64,000 nucleotides of DNA from Flavicella sp042091695 (GCA_042091695.1 JBELHA010000001.1:62001-126000), one strand, 5' to 3'. Shown: positions 9,183 to 18,351, counted from the first letter of the stretch. Translations and numbers: made by a program. The notes: generated by a model not told the origin, from the sequence alone.

Positions 9183-10808
9183 ATGAAAAGAAGAAAATTT
9201 TTACAACTTTCAGCTTTGGGCTCTAGTAGTGCGTTGTTTTTAAATGGGCATAAAGTGCAAGCATTGACTCAGTCTTCCTTTTTAAATCAGATTCCTGAAC
9301 ATGTGATAGATGGTAGGTCTTTGGTGTTGATTCAGTTGCGTGGAGGGAATGATGGTCTAAACACATTGGTGCCTTATGATCAATACGATGCATACGCTAC
9401 AATGCGTCCAACTATAAAATTGCAAGAAACCGGACCCAATGCAGCCTTTCAGTTGGATACAACATTGCCTTTAGAATCTCAAATGCTAATGCATCCATCG
9501 TTAACAGGTTTTAAGACTTTATACGATGCTGGTAAAATGAATATCGTCAAAGCTGTAGGATACCCTACCCTCAACAAATCTCATTTTGCAGGAAGAGCAC
9601 TCATGTTTAAGGGAGGTGATGGAACTCCAATAAATGCCAATAAAACCAATGGTTGGATGGCACGTTTTTTACATAGTGGTTATGATCATACAACCTATGA
9701 AGACCCTCTAGGAATACAATTGGGTTCACGGAAACCTTCATTAGGCTTTCATTCCGAACACGAACACAAAGTAGATATCAATTTGACAGGTCAGGATGTT
9801 TCAGGTTACTACAATACCATTTCAAATATAGGAAATCCAATTCCTTCTTTCGTTCCAGAAACTGATTTCGGTGAAAATATTAATTTTGTAAATAGTACCG
9901 AGATAGCAACCAATCAATATTCTGAACGTATCAGTACTGTATTTGATGCAGGTTCGAATCAAGGAACTTATTCAGATACGGATTTGTCAGATCAGTTAAA
10001 GACAGTAGCTCGTCTGATAAAAGGAGGGTCAAAAACTAAAATATATTTGGTCACTACAGATGGTTACGATACTCATGCCGATCAGGTTGCCAATAGTGCA
10101 GATACCCACACGGGGACTCATGCAGATTTGTTATTTGAACTCAGCAATGCAATGCTTGAATTTCAAACGGATCTCGAATTGATGGGCTTGGATGAAAAGG
10201 TGATTACTTCAACTTTTACAGAATTTGGAAGAAAGCCTTATGAGAATGGGAGTTTAGGTACCGATCACGGTACTTTAGGTCCTATGTTTGTTATGGGTAA
10301 ACACGTCAAACCGGGTATAAGAGGTACAAATTTAGATTTGTCTCAGGTCAATATACATTTTGAAGAAGCAGCAATGCAATACGATTACCGACAGGTGTTT
10401 TCAACCTTGATTGCTGACTTTTTAGGTGCTTCTTCGGATGTTATATTACAAACTGAATTTGAGGATTTTGATGAAGATCAGAAAATAGATTTGATTCAAG
10501 ACGCACAGGTAGTAGATACTGCATTGGCTATTTCTAACTCTCAGATGATTTTAAAGTCTGTTGCTTGTTTTCCTAATCCTATACAGTCAGATTGTACACT
10601 TCGTTTTTCAAGCTCATTTAATTTTGAAATGACTTTAGTATGTTATGATTTGAATGGTCGTCTAGTGTTTAGCTCAAAACATCCAGTAGAGAGCGGTTTA
10701 AATTTTATAGAACTTAATTTACAACAGATAAAAAAAGGTAATTATGTTTTGGTGTTAAAGGATAGCTCTGGAAAACTGATTGCTTCAAAACACCTTATAA
10801 AGATTTAG
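9183..10808 (+). CDS. DUF1501 family protein with Tat-like signal and T9SS type A tail, copy 1 of 2
   Basis: A 541-residue protein. The N-terminus MKRRKFLQLSALG fits a twin-arginine signal (RRxFLQ) followed by a weakly hydrophobic region. The DUF1501 core is seen in RSLVLIQLRGGNDGLNTLVP, the NKSHF segment, TEFGRKPYENGSLGTDHG and the C-terminal DYRQVFSTLIADFLG. DUF1501 is related to the alkaline phosphatase/sulfatase superfamily; no substrate is known. From about residue 459 a T9SS sorting domain follows (FPNPIQS ... GNYVLVLKDSSGK). It probably forms an operon with the DUF1800 gene before it. Cell-surface or extracellular location is inferred. Confidence 0.9.
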   Translation: MKRRKFLQLSALGSSSALFLNGHKVQALTQSSFLNQIPEHVIDGRSLVLIQLRGGNDGLNTLVPYDQYDAYATMRPTIKLQETGPNAAFQLDTTLPLESQMLMHPSLTGFKTLYDAGKMNIVKAVGYPTLNKSHFAGRALMFKGGDGTPINANKTNGWMARFLHSGYDHTTYEDPLGIQLGSRKPSLGFHSEHEHKVDINLTGQDVSGYYNTISNIGNPIPSFVPETDFGENINFVNSTEIATNQYSERISTVFDAGSNQGTYSDTDLSDQLKTVARLIKGGSKTKIYLVTTDGYDTHADQVANSADTHTGTHADLLFELSNAMLEFQTDLELMGLDEKVITSTFTEFGRKPYENGSLGTDHGTLGPMFVMGKHVKPGIRGTNLDLSQVNIHFEEAAMQYDYRQVFSTLIADFLGASSDVILQTEFEDFDEDQKIDLIQDAQVVDTALAISNSQMILKSVACFPNPIQSDCTLRFSSSFNFEMTLVCYDLNGRLVFSSKHPVESGLNFIELNLQQIKKGNYVLVLKDSSGKLIASKHLIKI

Positions 10809-10917
10809 TTTTGCGTTAGAAAGCTTTATAGGTTGATAACAAGATTTTAGGGAGCCATACTCATTCATATTATTTACTGAAACTTATTTGGGTAGCTACT
10901 ATTAAAATATATTGGAA

Positions 10918-12591
10918 ATGGATTCATTGTCACCATTTATCGGAAAATTGGGCAAGCGATTGGCCAAACACCTTTTGCGAAGGGCTAGCTTTCATCTTTC
11001 GAATGACCGTATTCAGGAGTTTAGTGACTATTCTGTAGATCAGGCTATAGCAAAGTTATTGGTGATTCCTGAAAAATATTTGACACAACCCATACATTAT
11101 ATAAGTGGTAATCTTTCACAGCCTTCCCCGTGGATCAATGATGACCCTAATCACGGTCCTATCAATTTGGACAATGGTTCAGGTAAGGTAAAACGTAACA
11201 ATTATCTGACTGCTTGGTGGATGGATGAAGCGAGAAGGGATACTTCAATTAGGTCTAAAATGGCTTACTTCTTAAGTACGAATTTTACAGCATCCATTAG
11301 AAGTTCTGAAAGTGAACATTATTTTGATTATTTGTCTTTATTGGATTTTTTTGCACTCGGTAATTGGAGAGAGTTTTGTTTTCAAATGACGAAAAATAAC
11401 GTCATGCTAAAATACTTGAACAATGATGAAAATACCAAAACGAACCCCAATGAAAATTTCGCTAGAGAGGTACTCGAACTTTTTACCATCGGTAAAGGTC
11501 CACAAATAGCTATTGGTGATTACACGAACTACACTGAAAGTGATGTAGAGCAAGCTGCAAGAACGTTGACGGGATGGACATATACTAAAAATAGAAATGA
11601 GAGTAAAAAAAATGGGGCAGTATTTGGCAACATTCCCTGTGGACATATTGATACGGACAAACATGATTTTTCAGCCAAACAGTTTAGCAAACACTTTGGT
11701 TATTATAAGATAGACGCTTGGGACACTACTGGAAAAAGTACTATTGAAAAAGAAGATAGGGTAGAAGCAGAGCTGCGGTCTTTTTTTGAGATGATTCTCT
11801 CACAAGAAGAAACAGCGAAGTTTATTTGTAGAAAACTCTATCGTTATTTTGTCGCACGTACCATAGATGCTCGTGTGGAGTCTAATATCATCGTTCCGTT
11901 GGCTGTTATTTTCCGAAAAGAGTATGATTTAAAAGAAACGATTAGCACATTGCTGAAAAGCCGCCATTTTTACGATGCAGACGATTTGGATAGTACTGAT
12001 GAGATTATAGGTGGATTGGTGAAATCTCCTTTAGATTTGGTGTTGCAAATAGTTACGCTCACCGAATTTCCTATACCAGATCCGATTACTCATGGTAAAG
12101 ATCATTATAAAAGTTTTTACTATACACAATTGATAAAAAAAATATTGGTCAAGAGTGGACAAGATATATTTATGCCGCTCACAGTGGCTGGTTTTCCTGC
12201 ACACTACGAAGCTCCCGATTTTGATAAGTTTTGGTTCAATACCTCTACAATCATATCTCGTTATAACTTAGGTACTGTTTTGTTACATTCCAACAAAACA
12301 AAGTCTGATTTCACTGTTTCGTCATTTGTTGATGCTAATGTAAGTGTGCCCACAGATCCTATGGTTTTGGTAAAGGAGATAAGTGATTTACTATATGTCG
12401 AACCAATTTCTGACGCTCGTCTTTCATTTTTTGTGAATGATGTGCTGCTAGATAATGGAAGTTTGGATGCTAGTATGTGGGCAGACGAATGGATTGCATT
12501 TAATAATACTGGGAAGAAAAACAATGTGGAGTCAGCTTTAGAACCTTTATTTTTATCTTTGTTGTGGTCGCAAGAATTTCAAATTCAATGA
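10918..12591 (+). CDS. DUF1800 family protein, copy 2 of 3, without DUF1501 partner
   Basis: A 557-residue paralog of the DUF1800 genes on either side, with the same landmarks (KHLLRRASFHLS, TAWWMDEARRDTSIRSKM, NENFAREVLELFTIGKG, TVAGFPAHYEAPDFDKFWF). The ATG at 10918 is chosen; a TTG two codons upstream is the only alternative. No signal peptide is visible. Unlike copies 1 and 3, no DUF1501 gene follows: 306 non-coding bases separate it from copy 3. It matches copy 3 more closely than copy 1, suggesting a local duplication. The reading frame is intact, so it is probably functional. Confidence 0.9.
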   Translation: MDSLSPFIGKLGKRLAKHLLRRASFHLSNDRIQEFSDYSVDQAIAKLLVIPEKYLTQPIHYISGNLSQPSPWINDDPNHGPINLDNGSGKVKRNNYLTAWWMDEARRDTSIRSKMAYFLSTNFTASIRSSESEHYFDYLSLLDFFALGNWREFCFQMTKNNVMLKYLNNDENTKTNPNENFAREVLELFTIGKGPQIAIGDYTNYTESDVEQAARTLTGWTYTKNRNESKKNGAVFGNIPCGHIDTDKHDFSAKQFSKHFGYYKIDAWDTTGKSTIEKEDRVEAELRSFFEMILSQEETAKFICRKLYRYFVARTIDARVESNIIVPLAVIFRKEYDLKETISTLLKSRHFYDADDLDSTDEIIGGLVKSPLDLVLQIVTLTEFPIPDPITHGKDHYKSFYYTQLIKKILVKSGQDIFMPLTVAGFPAHYEAPDFDKFWFNTSTIISRYNLGTVLLHSNKTKSDFTVSSFVDANVSVPTDPMVLVKEISDLLYVEPISDARLSFFVNDVLLDNGSLDASMWADEWIAFNNTGKKNNVESALEPLFLSLLWSQEFQIQ

Positions 12592-12897
12592 TTTGAAGTT
12601 TCAAAAAAAGAGCATTAGCAATAATGTGATTTTTTAATTTATCGTAGTGTTTGTGTTAACTGCTTTTCAATTTTAAATGATTCCAGTTGTTTCAAGTGCT
12701 ACATTTTTATACAGACAAAAGTGTTTATGATTGAATTTATATCTTAAATCTGCTTATTAATAAGTCGAAATAAATTTTTGAAATTGTAATATTTTATAGT
12801 TAATTGTTACAATAACAGTATTAAATGATAAATTTGGTTCACTTTAATTGATGATATAATAGTAATTTCGAAATCTAACAAAACCAATAATATAATT
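12592..12897. other. Non-coding gap between DUF1800 copies 2 and 3
   Basis: An AT-rich 306-base gap without a convincing reading frame. I looked for the conserved start of a DUF1501 gene (MKRRKFLQLSA) or its remains and saw none. The only recognisable element is a promoter-like sequence at 12804-12836. Confidence 0.6.
12804..12836 (+). promoter_or_regulatory. Putative promoter of the DUF1800 copy 3/DUF1501 copy 2 operon
   Basis: TTG at 12804-12806, a 22-base spacer, then TAAATTTG at 12829-12836 (exact TAnnTTTG). It would give a leader of roughly 55 bases before the ATG at 12898. It suggests the third pair is transcribed on its own. Confidence 0.5.
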
Positions 12898-14571
12898 ATG
12901 GCCTCAATACTACCCTTTTCAGGCAAGCTTGAAAAACGTCTGGCAAAGCATCTTCTAAGAAGAGCTTCCTATAATGTATCTAAAGATAGGATAACCGAAT
13001 TTAGTGATTATACTGTAGATCAGGCATTAGACAGATTACTAGATGTGCCTAATAAGAGCCTCATTCAACCTATACATCCACAAAAAGAAGCCATGTCGGG
13101 TCCTGCCCCATGGATCAAAGATGACCCAGTGTATGGTCCTGTTGATGATGATAACGGTTCTGGACAAGTCAAACGTAACAACTACCTTGCAGGATGGTGG
13201 ATGGATGAAGCCAAGAGGGATACCTCTATACGTTCAAAGATGACCTATTTTCTCTTGACAGATTTTACGGCTTCTATCCGAACACTTGAAAACGCTCACC
13301 ACTACGATTATCTTACTATTTTAGAAATGTTCTGCTTGGGGGATTGGAGAGAATTTTGTTTTCAAATGACAAAAAACAATGTCATGTTGAAATACCTTAA
13401 CAACGATGAAAATGTAAAATCTAACCCTAACGAGAATTTTGCTCGTGAGGTTTTGGAATTGTTTACCATCGGAAAAGGACCACAAGTTGCTATTGGAGAT
13501 TACACAAATTACACAGAAGGAGATATAGAAGAGGCTGCAAGAACCCTTACAGGGTGGACGTATACTAAGAAAAGAGTGAATAGCGAAACCAATGGTCCTG
13601 CTTTTGGAGATATTCCTTGTGGTTATATAAACACAAGTGACCATGATTTTGGAGCCAAGCAATTCAGTAACCGTTTCGGAAACTATAAAATAAATGCTTG
13701 GAGTACTTCAGGTAAGTCGACAGCTCAAAAAAAAGCTAGAGTAGAAGCAGAATTAAAAGAATTCATCAACATGATTCTTGCTCAAGATGAAACGGCAAAG
13801 TTTATCTGTAGGAAAATGTATCGTTATTTTGTCTCTAGAAATATAACTCCTGAAGTCGAAAATGATATCATCGTTCCTTTATCTGCAACCTTTAGAGAAA
13901 ACTATGACTTGAAGGTAACAATCACTCAATTGCTGAAAAGTAAGCATTTTTACGATGCTGATGATACAAATTCAACAGATGAAATTATTGGTGGACTCAT
14001 TAAGTCTCCATTAGAATTGGTACTGCAGTCACTGACAGTTACAAATTATCCAGTTCCAGATCCAATTATAAACGGAGATGAGCATTACAAACAATTTTAC
14101 TATTTTAATTTACTGAACAAAGTACTTGTACCTGCTGGTCAGGACATTTTTAGACCACCGTCAGTTGCAGGGTTCCCTCCAACATACGAATCTCCTGATT
14201 TTGATAAGTTTTGGTTCAATTCGGCTACTATTATTGCACGTTACAAGTTGCCAACGGTTTTATTAGATACTAATAAAACGGATGCGGATTTTTATATATC
14301 TACATTTGTTGATGAAGTAGTTTCTAGTCCAAGCAATCCGGAGACTTTGGTAAGAGAGATTACAGATATAATGTTTCCAGAACCTATATCGGATACACGA
14401 TTGGATTTCTTTGTAAATGATGTATTGTTAGACAATGGAACCTTGGATGCGAGTATGTGGGCAGACGAATGGATTACTTTTAAGAATACAAATAGAAGAT
14501 CCGAAGTCGAATCAGCATTAGAGCCACTTTTTAATGCACTTTTTTGGTCACAAGAATTTCAAACTAACTAA
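12898..14571 (+). CDS. DUF1800 family protein, copy 3 of 3
   Basis: A 557-residue DUF1800 protein starting MASILPFSGKLEKRLAKHLL. It carries the family landmarks NENFAREVLELFTIGKG, YTEGDIEEAARTLTGWTY, KFICRKMYRYFVSRNI and SVAGFPPTYESPDFDKFWF. No signal peptide or sorting tail is visible. It is separated by 11 bases from the DUF1501 gene downstream, reproducing the arrangement of copy 1 with its partner. Function is unknown; strict pairing with DUF1501 suggests a joint complex or process. Confidence 0.92.
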   Translation: MASILPFSGKLEKRLAKHLLRRASYNVSKDRITEFSDYTVDQALDRLLDVPNKSLIQPIHPQKEAMSGPAPWIKDDPVYGPVDDDNGSGQVKRNNYLAGWWMDEAKRDTSIRSKMTYFLLTDFTASIRTLENAHHYDYLTILEMFCLGDWREFCFQMTKNNVMLKYLNNDENVKSNPNENFAREVLELFTIGKGPQVAIGDYTNYTEGDIEEAARTLTGWTYTKKRVNSETNGPAFGDIPCGYINTSDHDFGAKQFSNRFGNYKINAWSTSGKSTAQKKARVEAELKEFINMILAQDETAKFICRKMYRYFVSRNITPEVENDIIVPLSATFRENYDLKVTITQLLKSKHFYDADDTNSTDEIIGGLIKSPLELVLQSLTVTNYPVPDPIINGDEHYKQFYYFNLLNKVLVPAGQDIFRPPSVAGFPPTYESPDFDKFWFNSATIIARYKLPTVLLDTNKTDADFYISTFVDEVVSSPSNPETLVREITDIMFPEPISDTRLDFFVNDVLLDNGTLDASMWADEWITFKNTNRRSEVESALEPLFNALFWSQEFQTN

Positions 14572-14582
14572 AACTTACAGAC

Positions 14583-16199
14583 ATGAAAAGAAGAAAATTT
14601 TTACAACTATCCGCTTTGAGTTCTGCAAGTTCTTTACTCTTAAACGGTCACAAAGTCAAGGCTTTTTCAGAAACAGCTTTGTTGAATAATATACCTGAGG
14701 ATGTTATTGATGGGAGGACATTGGTTATGGTACAAATGTTTGGAGGTAATGATGGTTTAAACACTGTTATCCCAAAAGATCAATACGATGACTATGTATC
14801 TTTACGTCCTACTATTAAACTTAAAAATTCTGGTAACAACGCCGCGATCGACCTTGACAATACAATGGCATCTGACAAGCAGGTGCATTTGCATCCATCA
14901 TTGACAGGATTTAAATCCTTATACGATGCAGGTAAATTAAATATCATACAAAGCGTTGGGTATCCGATAGTTAACAAATCTCACTTTGCTGCTCGTGCTT
15001 TGATGTTTAAAGGTGGAGACGGTACACCTGAGAACGTAAATAAATCGAATGGTTGGATGGCTCGTTTCTTGCATTCAGGATACGACCACACAAAATATGC
15101 TGATCCTTTGGGGATTCAATTGGGTAGTAAAAAACCTTCAATAGGTTTCCACTCAGAACATGAACATAAAGTAGATGTTAACTTATCTGGACAAGATCCT
15201 TCTGATTATTACAGTATTATATCTAACATTGGTAATCCTATACCTGATGTAACTTCAGGTTCAGAATATGCAGATAATATTGATTTTGTTTCAGGAATAG
15301 AAACTTCAGCTAATAATTATTCCGAACGTATTAGTGCTGTTTTCGATGCTGGAAACAATAGTAATGTATCGTATCCAAATGCAGATCTTGCCAACCAATT
15401 GAAAACGGTTGCAAGAATGATCAAAGGAGGTTCTAAGACAAAAATATTTTTGGTTTTGATTGGTGGTTTTGACAACCATGCTGGTCAAGTGGAGTCTGGA
15501 GATTCTCACCTCGGTCAACATGCAGACTTACTAAAAACTGTAGGTGATTCTATAAAGGCTTTTCAAGACGATATAGAGACGCTAGGCGTTGCAGAAAAGG
15601 TTGTAACGGCTACTTTTACCGAATTCGGTAGAAAACCTCGTGAAAATGGAAATTTAGGTACTGATCACGGGAATTTAGGTCCTATGTTTGTCATCGGTAA
15701 ACATGTGAAAGGTGGTATTACAGGGCACAATATGGATTTATCTAATATTGTAAAGCATTTTGATGAGACAAAAATGCAACACGATTATAGACAAGTTTTT
15801 TCAACATTGATTTCAGACTTTTTAGGTGCTACACCAAGTGTGATTGAAGGTACTGAATTTTCAGCCTTTGATGGTGAAAACAAACTTTCTTTAATTCAAG
15901 AAGCACATAGTGTTGCGTCAACAGATATCAATGCTGTTGCGGAAACTTCTATGTTTGTGGCTCCGAATCCTGTATATGATACCTGTGTGTTGAAATATAC
16001 ATCTAGTAAGATGTTTAGAGGGCATATTGTAATGTATGGAATGGATGGTAGTCAAGCCTTCCATATCGCGCATGATTTTACGCCAGGAATGAACCATGTG
16101 CCAATGAATATTGAGCATTTAAGTAGTGGTACTTATGTTACTGCTATCAAAGATTCTTATGGTGCTACGATTGGTACATTTCAAGTTTTAAAACAATAA
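14583..16199 (+). CDS. DUF1501 family protein with Tat-like signal and T9SS type A tail, copy 2 of 2
   Basis: A 538-residue paralog of the DUF1501 protein at 9183-10808. It starts MKRRKFLQLSALS (RRxFLQ twin-arginine pattern). Core motifs are MVQMFGGNDGLNTVIP, NKSHFAARALMFKGGDG, HSEHEHKVDVNLSGQD, TEFGRKPRENGNLGTDHG and DYRQVFSTLISDFLG. A T9SS sorting domain starts near residue 457 (APNPVYD ... GTYVTAIKDSYG). It ends 5 bases before a strong terminator that closes the cluster. The first 12 codons are nearly identical at DNA level to those of the other copy, supporting recent common origin. Confidence 0.92.
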   Translation: MKRRKFLQLSALSSASSLLLNGHKVKAFSETALLNNIPEDVIDGRTLVMVQMFGGNDGLNTVIPKDQYDDYVSLRPTIKLKNSGNNAAIDLDNTMASDKQVHLHPSLTGFKSLYDAGKLNIIQSVGYPIVNKSHFAARALMFKGGDGTPENVNKSNGWMARFLHSGYDHTKYADPLGIQLGSKKPSIGFHSEHEHKVDVNLSGQDPSDYYSIISNIGNPIPDVTSGSEYADNIDFVSGIETSANNYSERISAVFDAGNNSNVSYPNADLANQLKTVARMIKGGSKTKIFLVLIGGFDNHAGQVESGDSHLGQHADLLKTVGDSIKAFQDDIETLGVAEKVVTATFTEFGRKPRENGNLGTDHGNLGPMFVIGKHVKGGITGHNMDLSNIVKHFDETKMQHDYRQVFSTLISDFLGATPSVIEGTEFSAFDGENKLSLIQEAHSVASTDINAVAETSMFVAPNPVYDTCVLKYTSSKMFRGHIVMYGMDGSQAFHIAHDFTPGMNHVPMNIEHLSSGTYVTAIKDSYGATIGTFQVLKQ

Positions 16200-16203
16200 C
16201 GTT

Positions 16204-16233
16204 AAAAAGGCTTTCTTTTAGAAGGCCTTTTTT
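16204..16233 (+). terminator. Rho-independent terminator of the DUF1800/DUF1501 cluster
   Basis: A 13-bp stem with one G-U pair (16204-16216 with 16220-16232, loop TTT) containing GGC/GCC and ending in a T run. It starts just after the stop of the second DUF1501 gene. Confidence 0.85.
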
Positions 16234-16246
16234 ATTTACATAAAAT

Positions 16247-16285
16247 AAAAAAGCAGTAGCAACTATAGTTGCTACTGCTTTTTTT
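16247..16285 (-). terminator. Terminator downstream of atpC, symmetric in both directions
   Basis: An almost perfect palindrome: GCAGTAGCAAC (16253-16263), loop TATA, GTTGCTACTGC (16268-16278), flanked by A and T runs. It lies 25 bases beyond the atpC stop and could also act on plus-strand read-through. Confidence 0.88.
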
Positions 16286-16309
16286 ATCAGTATTGTTTCT
16301 TGTGGGCTA

Positions 16310-16603
16310 TTAATCTACAAGAATAATTACTTTGTTTTCTTTCATTTCTACTGTTCCAGAAAGGATGTCTAAAGTAACTATTTTAGCATTCTCTTTGGAT
16401 GTTTTTAGTTGCTCGTTCCATTCGTTAATGTCAGCGTCAGCAACCTCATTTATGTCAATTTTTACAGTTCCCTTTTCCAATACAGATACAATTGCTGCGT
16501 GGTTTTCTAGCATTTGAAAGTTTCCTTCAACACCAGGAACAGAAACAGAGGCTACTTTGTTACTAAAAAGTGTTGCTTCTGGAGATACAATTTCTAAATA
16601 CAT
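16310..16603 (-). CDS. atpC: F1Fo ATP synthase epsilon subunit AtpC (short form)
   Basis: A 97-residue epsilon subunit of the F1 central stalk, which couples rotation to catalysis. The N-terminal beta-sandwich is recognisable (MYLEIVSPEATLFSN, VPGVEGNFQMLENHAAIVS). The protein ends after the sandwich, so the C-terminal helical hairpin that inhibits ATP hydrolysis in many bacteria is absent; short forms like this are usual in Bacteroidota. It lies downstream of atpD in a two-gene unit, with a strong hairpin between them. The remaining ATP synthase genes are not in the window. Confidence 0.95.
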   Translation of the reverse strand: MYLEIVSPEATLFSNKVASVSVPGVEGNFQMLENHAAIVSVLEKGTVKIDINEVADADINEWNEQLKTSKENAKIVTLDILSGTVEMKENKVIILVD

Positions 16604-16625
16604 ATTGTGTAGTTTTAGTTGATAG

Positions 16626-16657
16626 CACTCAGTAGAGGCATTGCCTCTTACTGAGTG
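16626..16657 (-). other. Strong intercistronic hairpin between atpD and atpC
   Basis: CACTCAGTA-GAGGC (16626-16639), loop ATT, GCCTC (16643-16647), one bulged T, TACTGAGTG (16649-16657): 14 base pairs with a single bulge. No T run follows on the minus strand, so a simple terminator is unlikely. An RNA processing, stability or partial attenuation role is inferred. Confidence 0.7.
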
Positions 16658-16671
16658 TATACTTTATACTA

Positions 16672-18183
16672 TTAAGCTTCTGCTAACATTTTCTCTCCAG
16701 CGTCAATTGCGTCCTGGATAGATCCTCTAAGGTTAAATGCAGCTTCTGGATATTTATCCATTTCACCGTCCATAATCATATTGAATCCTTTGATTGTGTC
16801 TTTGATATCTACCAATACACCTGGGATTCCTGTAAATTGCTCTGCTACGTGGAAAGGCTGAGATAAGAAACGTTGTGCTCTACGTGCTCTGTGTACGACT
16901 AACTTATCTTCTTCACTCAATTCTTCCATCCCCAAAATTGCAATAATATCCTGCAATTCTTTGTAACGTTGTAACAACTCTTTTACGTTTTGAGCACAGT
17001 CGTAGTGTTCTTTACCTAAGATGTCTTCTGTCAAGATACGAGAAGTAGAATCCAATGGGTCTACTGCTGGGTAAATACCTAATTCAGAAATCTTACGAGA
17101 CAATACAGTAGTTGCATCCAAGTGAGCAAAAGTAGTTGCTGGTGCAGGATCCGTTAAATCATCTGCAGGTACATATACTGCTTGTACAGAAGTAATAGAA
17201 CCTGTTTTAGTAGATGTAATACGCTCTTGCATAGCACCCATTTCCGTTGCTAGTGTTGGTTGGTAACCTACAGCAGATGGCATACGTCCAAGTAGTGCAG
17301 ATACCTCAGATCCAGCTTGTGTAAATCTAAAGATATTGTCTACGAAGAATAATACATCTTTTCCTTGTGTAGGGTCTCCAGCTCCGTCACGGAAATATTC
17401 AGCAATTGTCAAACCAGACAAGGCAACACGTGCACGTGCTCCAGGTGGCTCATTCATTTGTCCAAATACAAACGTTACTTTTGAGTCTTTCATTTTTTCG
17501 TGGTCGATCTTTTCAAGATCCCATCCACCTGCTTCCATTGAGTGCTCGAATTCTTCTCCGTATTGGATAATTCCAGCTTCAATCATTTCACGCATCAAGT
17601 CATTTCCTTCACGTGTTCTTTCACCTACACCTGCGAATACTGAAAGTCCACCGTGTCCTTTAGCGATATTGTTAATCAACTCCTGAATCAATACAGTTTT
17701 ACCTACTCCGGCTCCACCAAATAATCCAATCTTACCTCCTTTTGAGTAAGGCTCGATCAAGTCAATTACTTTAATTCCTGTAAATAAAACCTCCGTAGAT
17801 ACAGACAACTCTTCAAATTTAGGAGCATCACGGTGTATAGACATACCGTTGTCTCCATCTTTTGGTAAAGATTGTAAACCGTCAATAGGGTCTCCATTTA
17901 CATTGAATAAACGACCGTAGATATTATCTCCTACGGGAACTTTAATTGGGTTTCCAGTTGCTACTGCATCTGTACCTCTACTCAATCCATCAGTAGAATC
18001 CATGGCGATACATCTTACTGTATCTTCTCCAATATGTTGTTCTACTTCAAGAACCAATTTTGATCCGTTTTCTCTAGTGATTTCTAAAGAGTCAAAAATT
18101 TGTGGAAGACCTTCTCCTGTTGTAAACGCGACATCAATTACCGGTCCAATAATTTGAGCAACTTTACCTGTTAATTTAGACAT
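16672..18183 (-). CDS. atpD: F1Fo ATP synthase beta subunit AtpD
   Basis: The catalytic beta subunit (503 residues). The P-loop is GGAGVGKTV, the catalytic glutamate segment is VGERTREGND, and the DELSEED-like region reads MEELSEEDKL. The product is a peripheral cytoplasmic-face protein of the membrane ATP synthase. Upstream, the minus strand carries TATATTTG, a match to the -7 promoter box. Separation of atpD-atpC from the other subunit genes is the common arrangement in this phylum. Confidence 0.98.
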   Translation of the reverse strand: MSKLTGKVAQIIGPVIDVAFTTGEGLPQIFDSLEITRENGSKLVLEVEQHIGEDTVRCIAMDSTDGLSRGTDAVATGNPIKVPVGDNIYGRLFNVNGDPIDGLQSLPKDGDNGMSIHRDAPKFEELSVSTEVLFTGIKVIDLIEPYSKGGKIGLFGGAGVGKTVLIQELINNIAKGHGGLSVFAGVGERTREGNDLMREMIEAGIIQYGEEFEHSMEAGGWDLEKIDHEKMKDSKVTFVFGQMNEPPGARARVALSGLTIAEYFRDGAGDPTQGKDVLFFVDNIFRFTQAGSEVSALLGRMPSAVGYQPTLATEMGAMQERITSTKTGSITSVQAVYVPADDLTDPAPATTFAHLDATTVLSRKISELGIYPAVDPLDSTSRILTEDILGKEHYDCAQNVKELLQRYKELQDIIAILGMEELSEEDKLVVHRARRAQRFLSQPFHVAEQFTGIPGVLVDIKDTIKGFNMIMDGEMDKYPEAAFNLRGSIQDAIDAGEKMLAEA

Positions 18184-18245
18184 TGTTGTAACTATTAATT
18201 GTTAGTTCTATTATTATGTGAGTTTTACCTCTTTTTTTCAAAGTG

Positions 18246-18253
18246 CAAATATA
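18246..18253 (-). promoter_or_regulatory. Putative -7 box of the atpD promoter
   Basis: CAAATATA on the plus strand reads TATATTTG on the minus strand, an exact TAnnTTTG match, 63 bases before the atpD start. The upstream -33 TTG is not obvious. Confidence 0.4.
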
Positions 18254-18351
18254 GAGGTTTAAATTTAAAAAGAAAGTTGTTTTCTGCCTTTTTATAGTTT
18301 ATCAACTATTAAATCTTTTGAACTTAATTGAGAGCCTACTTTTTAACAAAA

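Noticed and set aside
17336..17686. A 116-codon frame opposite atpD
   Set aside because: Antisense shadow of a highly conserved gene; no start context or family.
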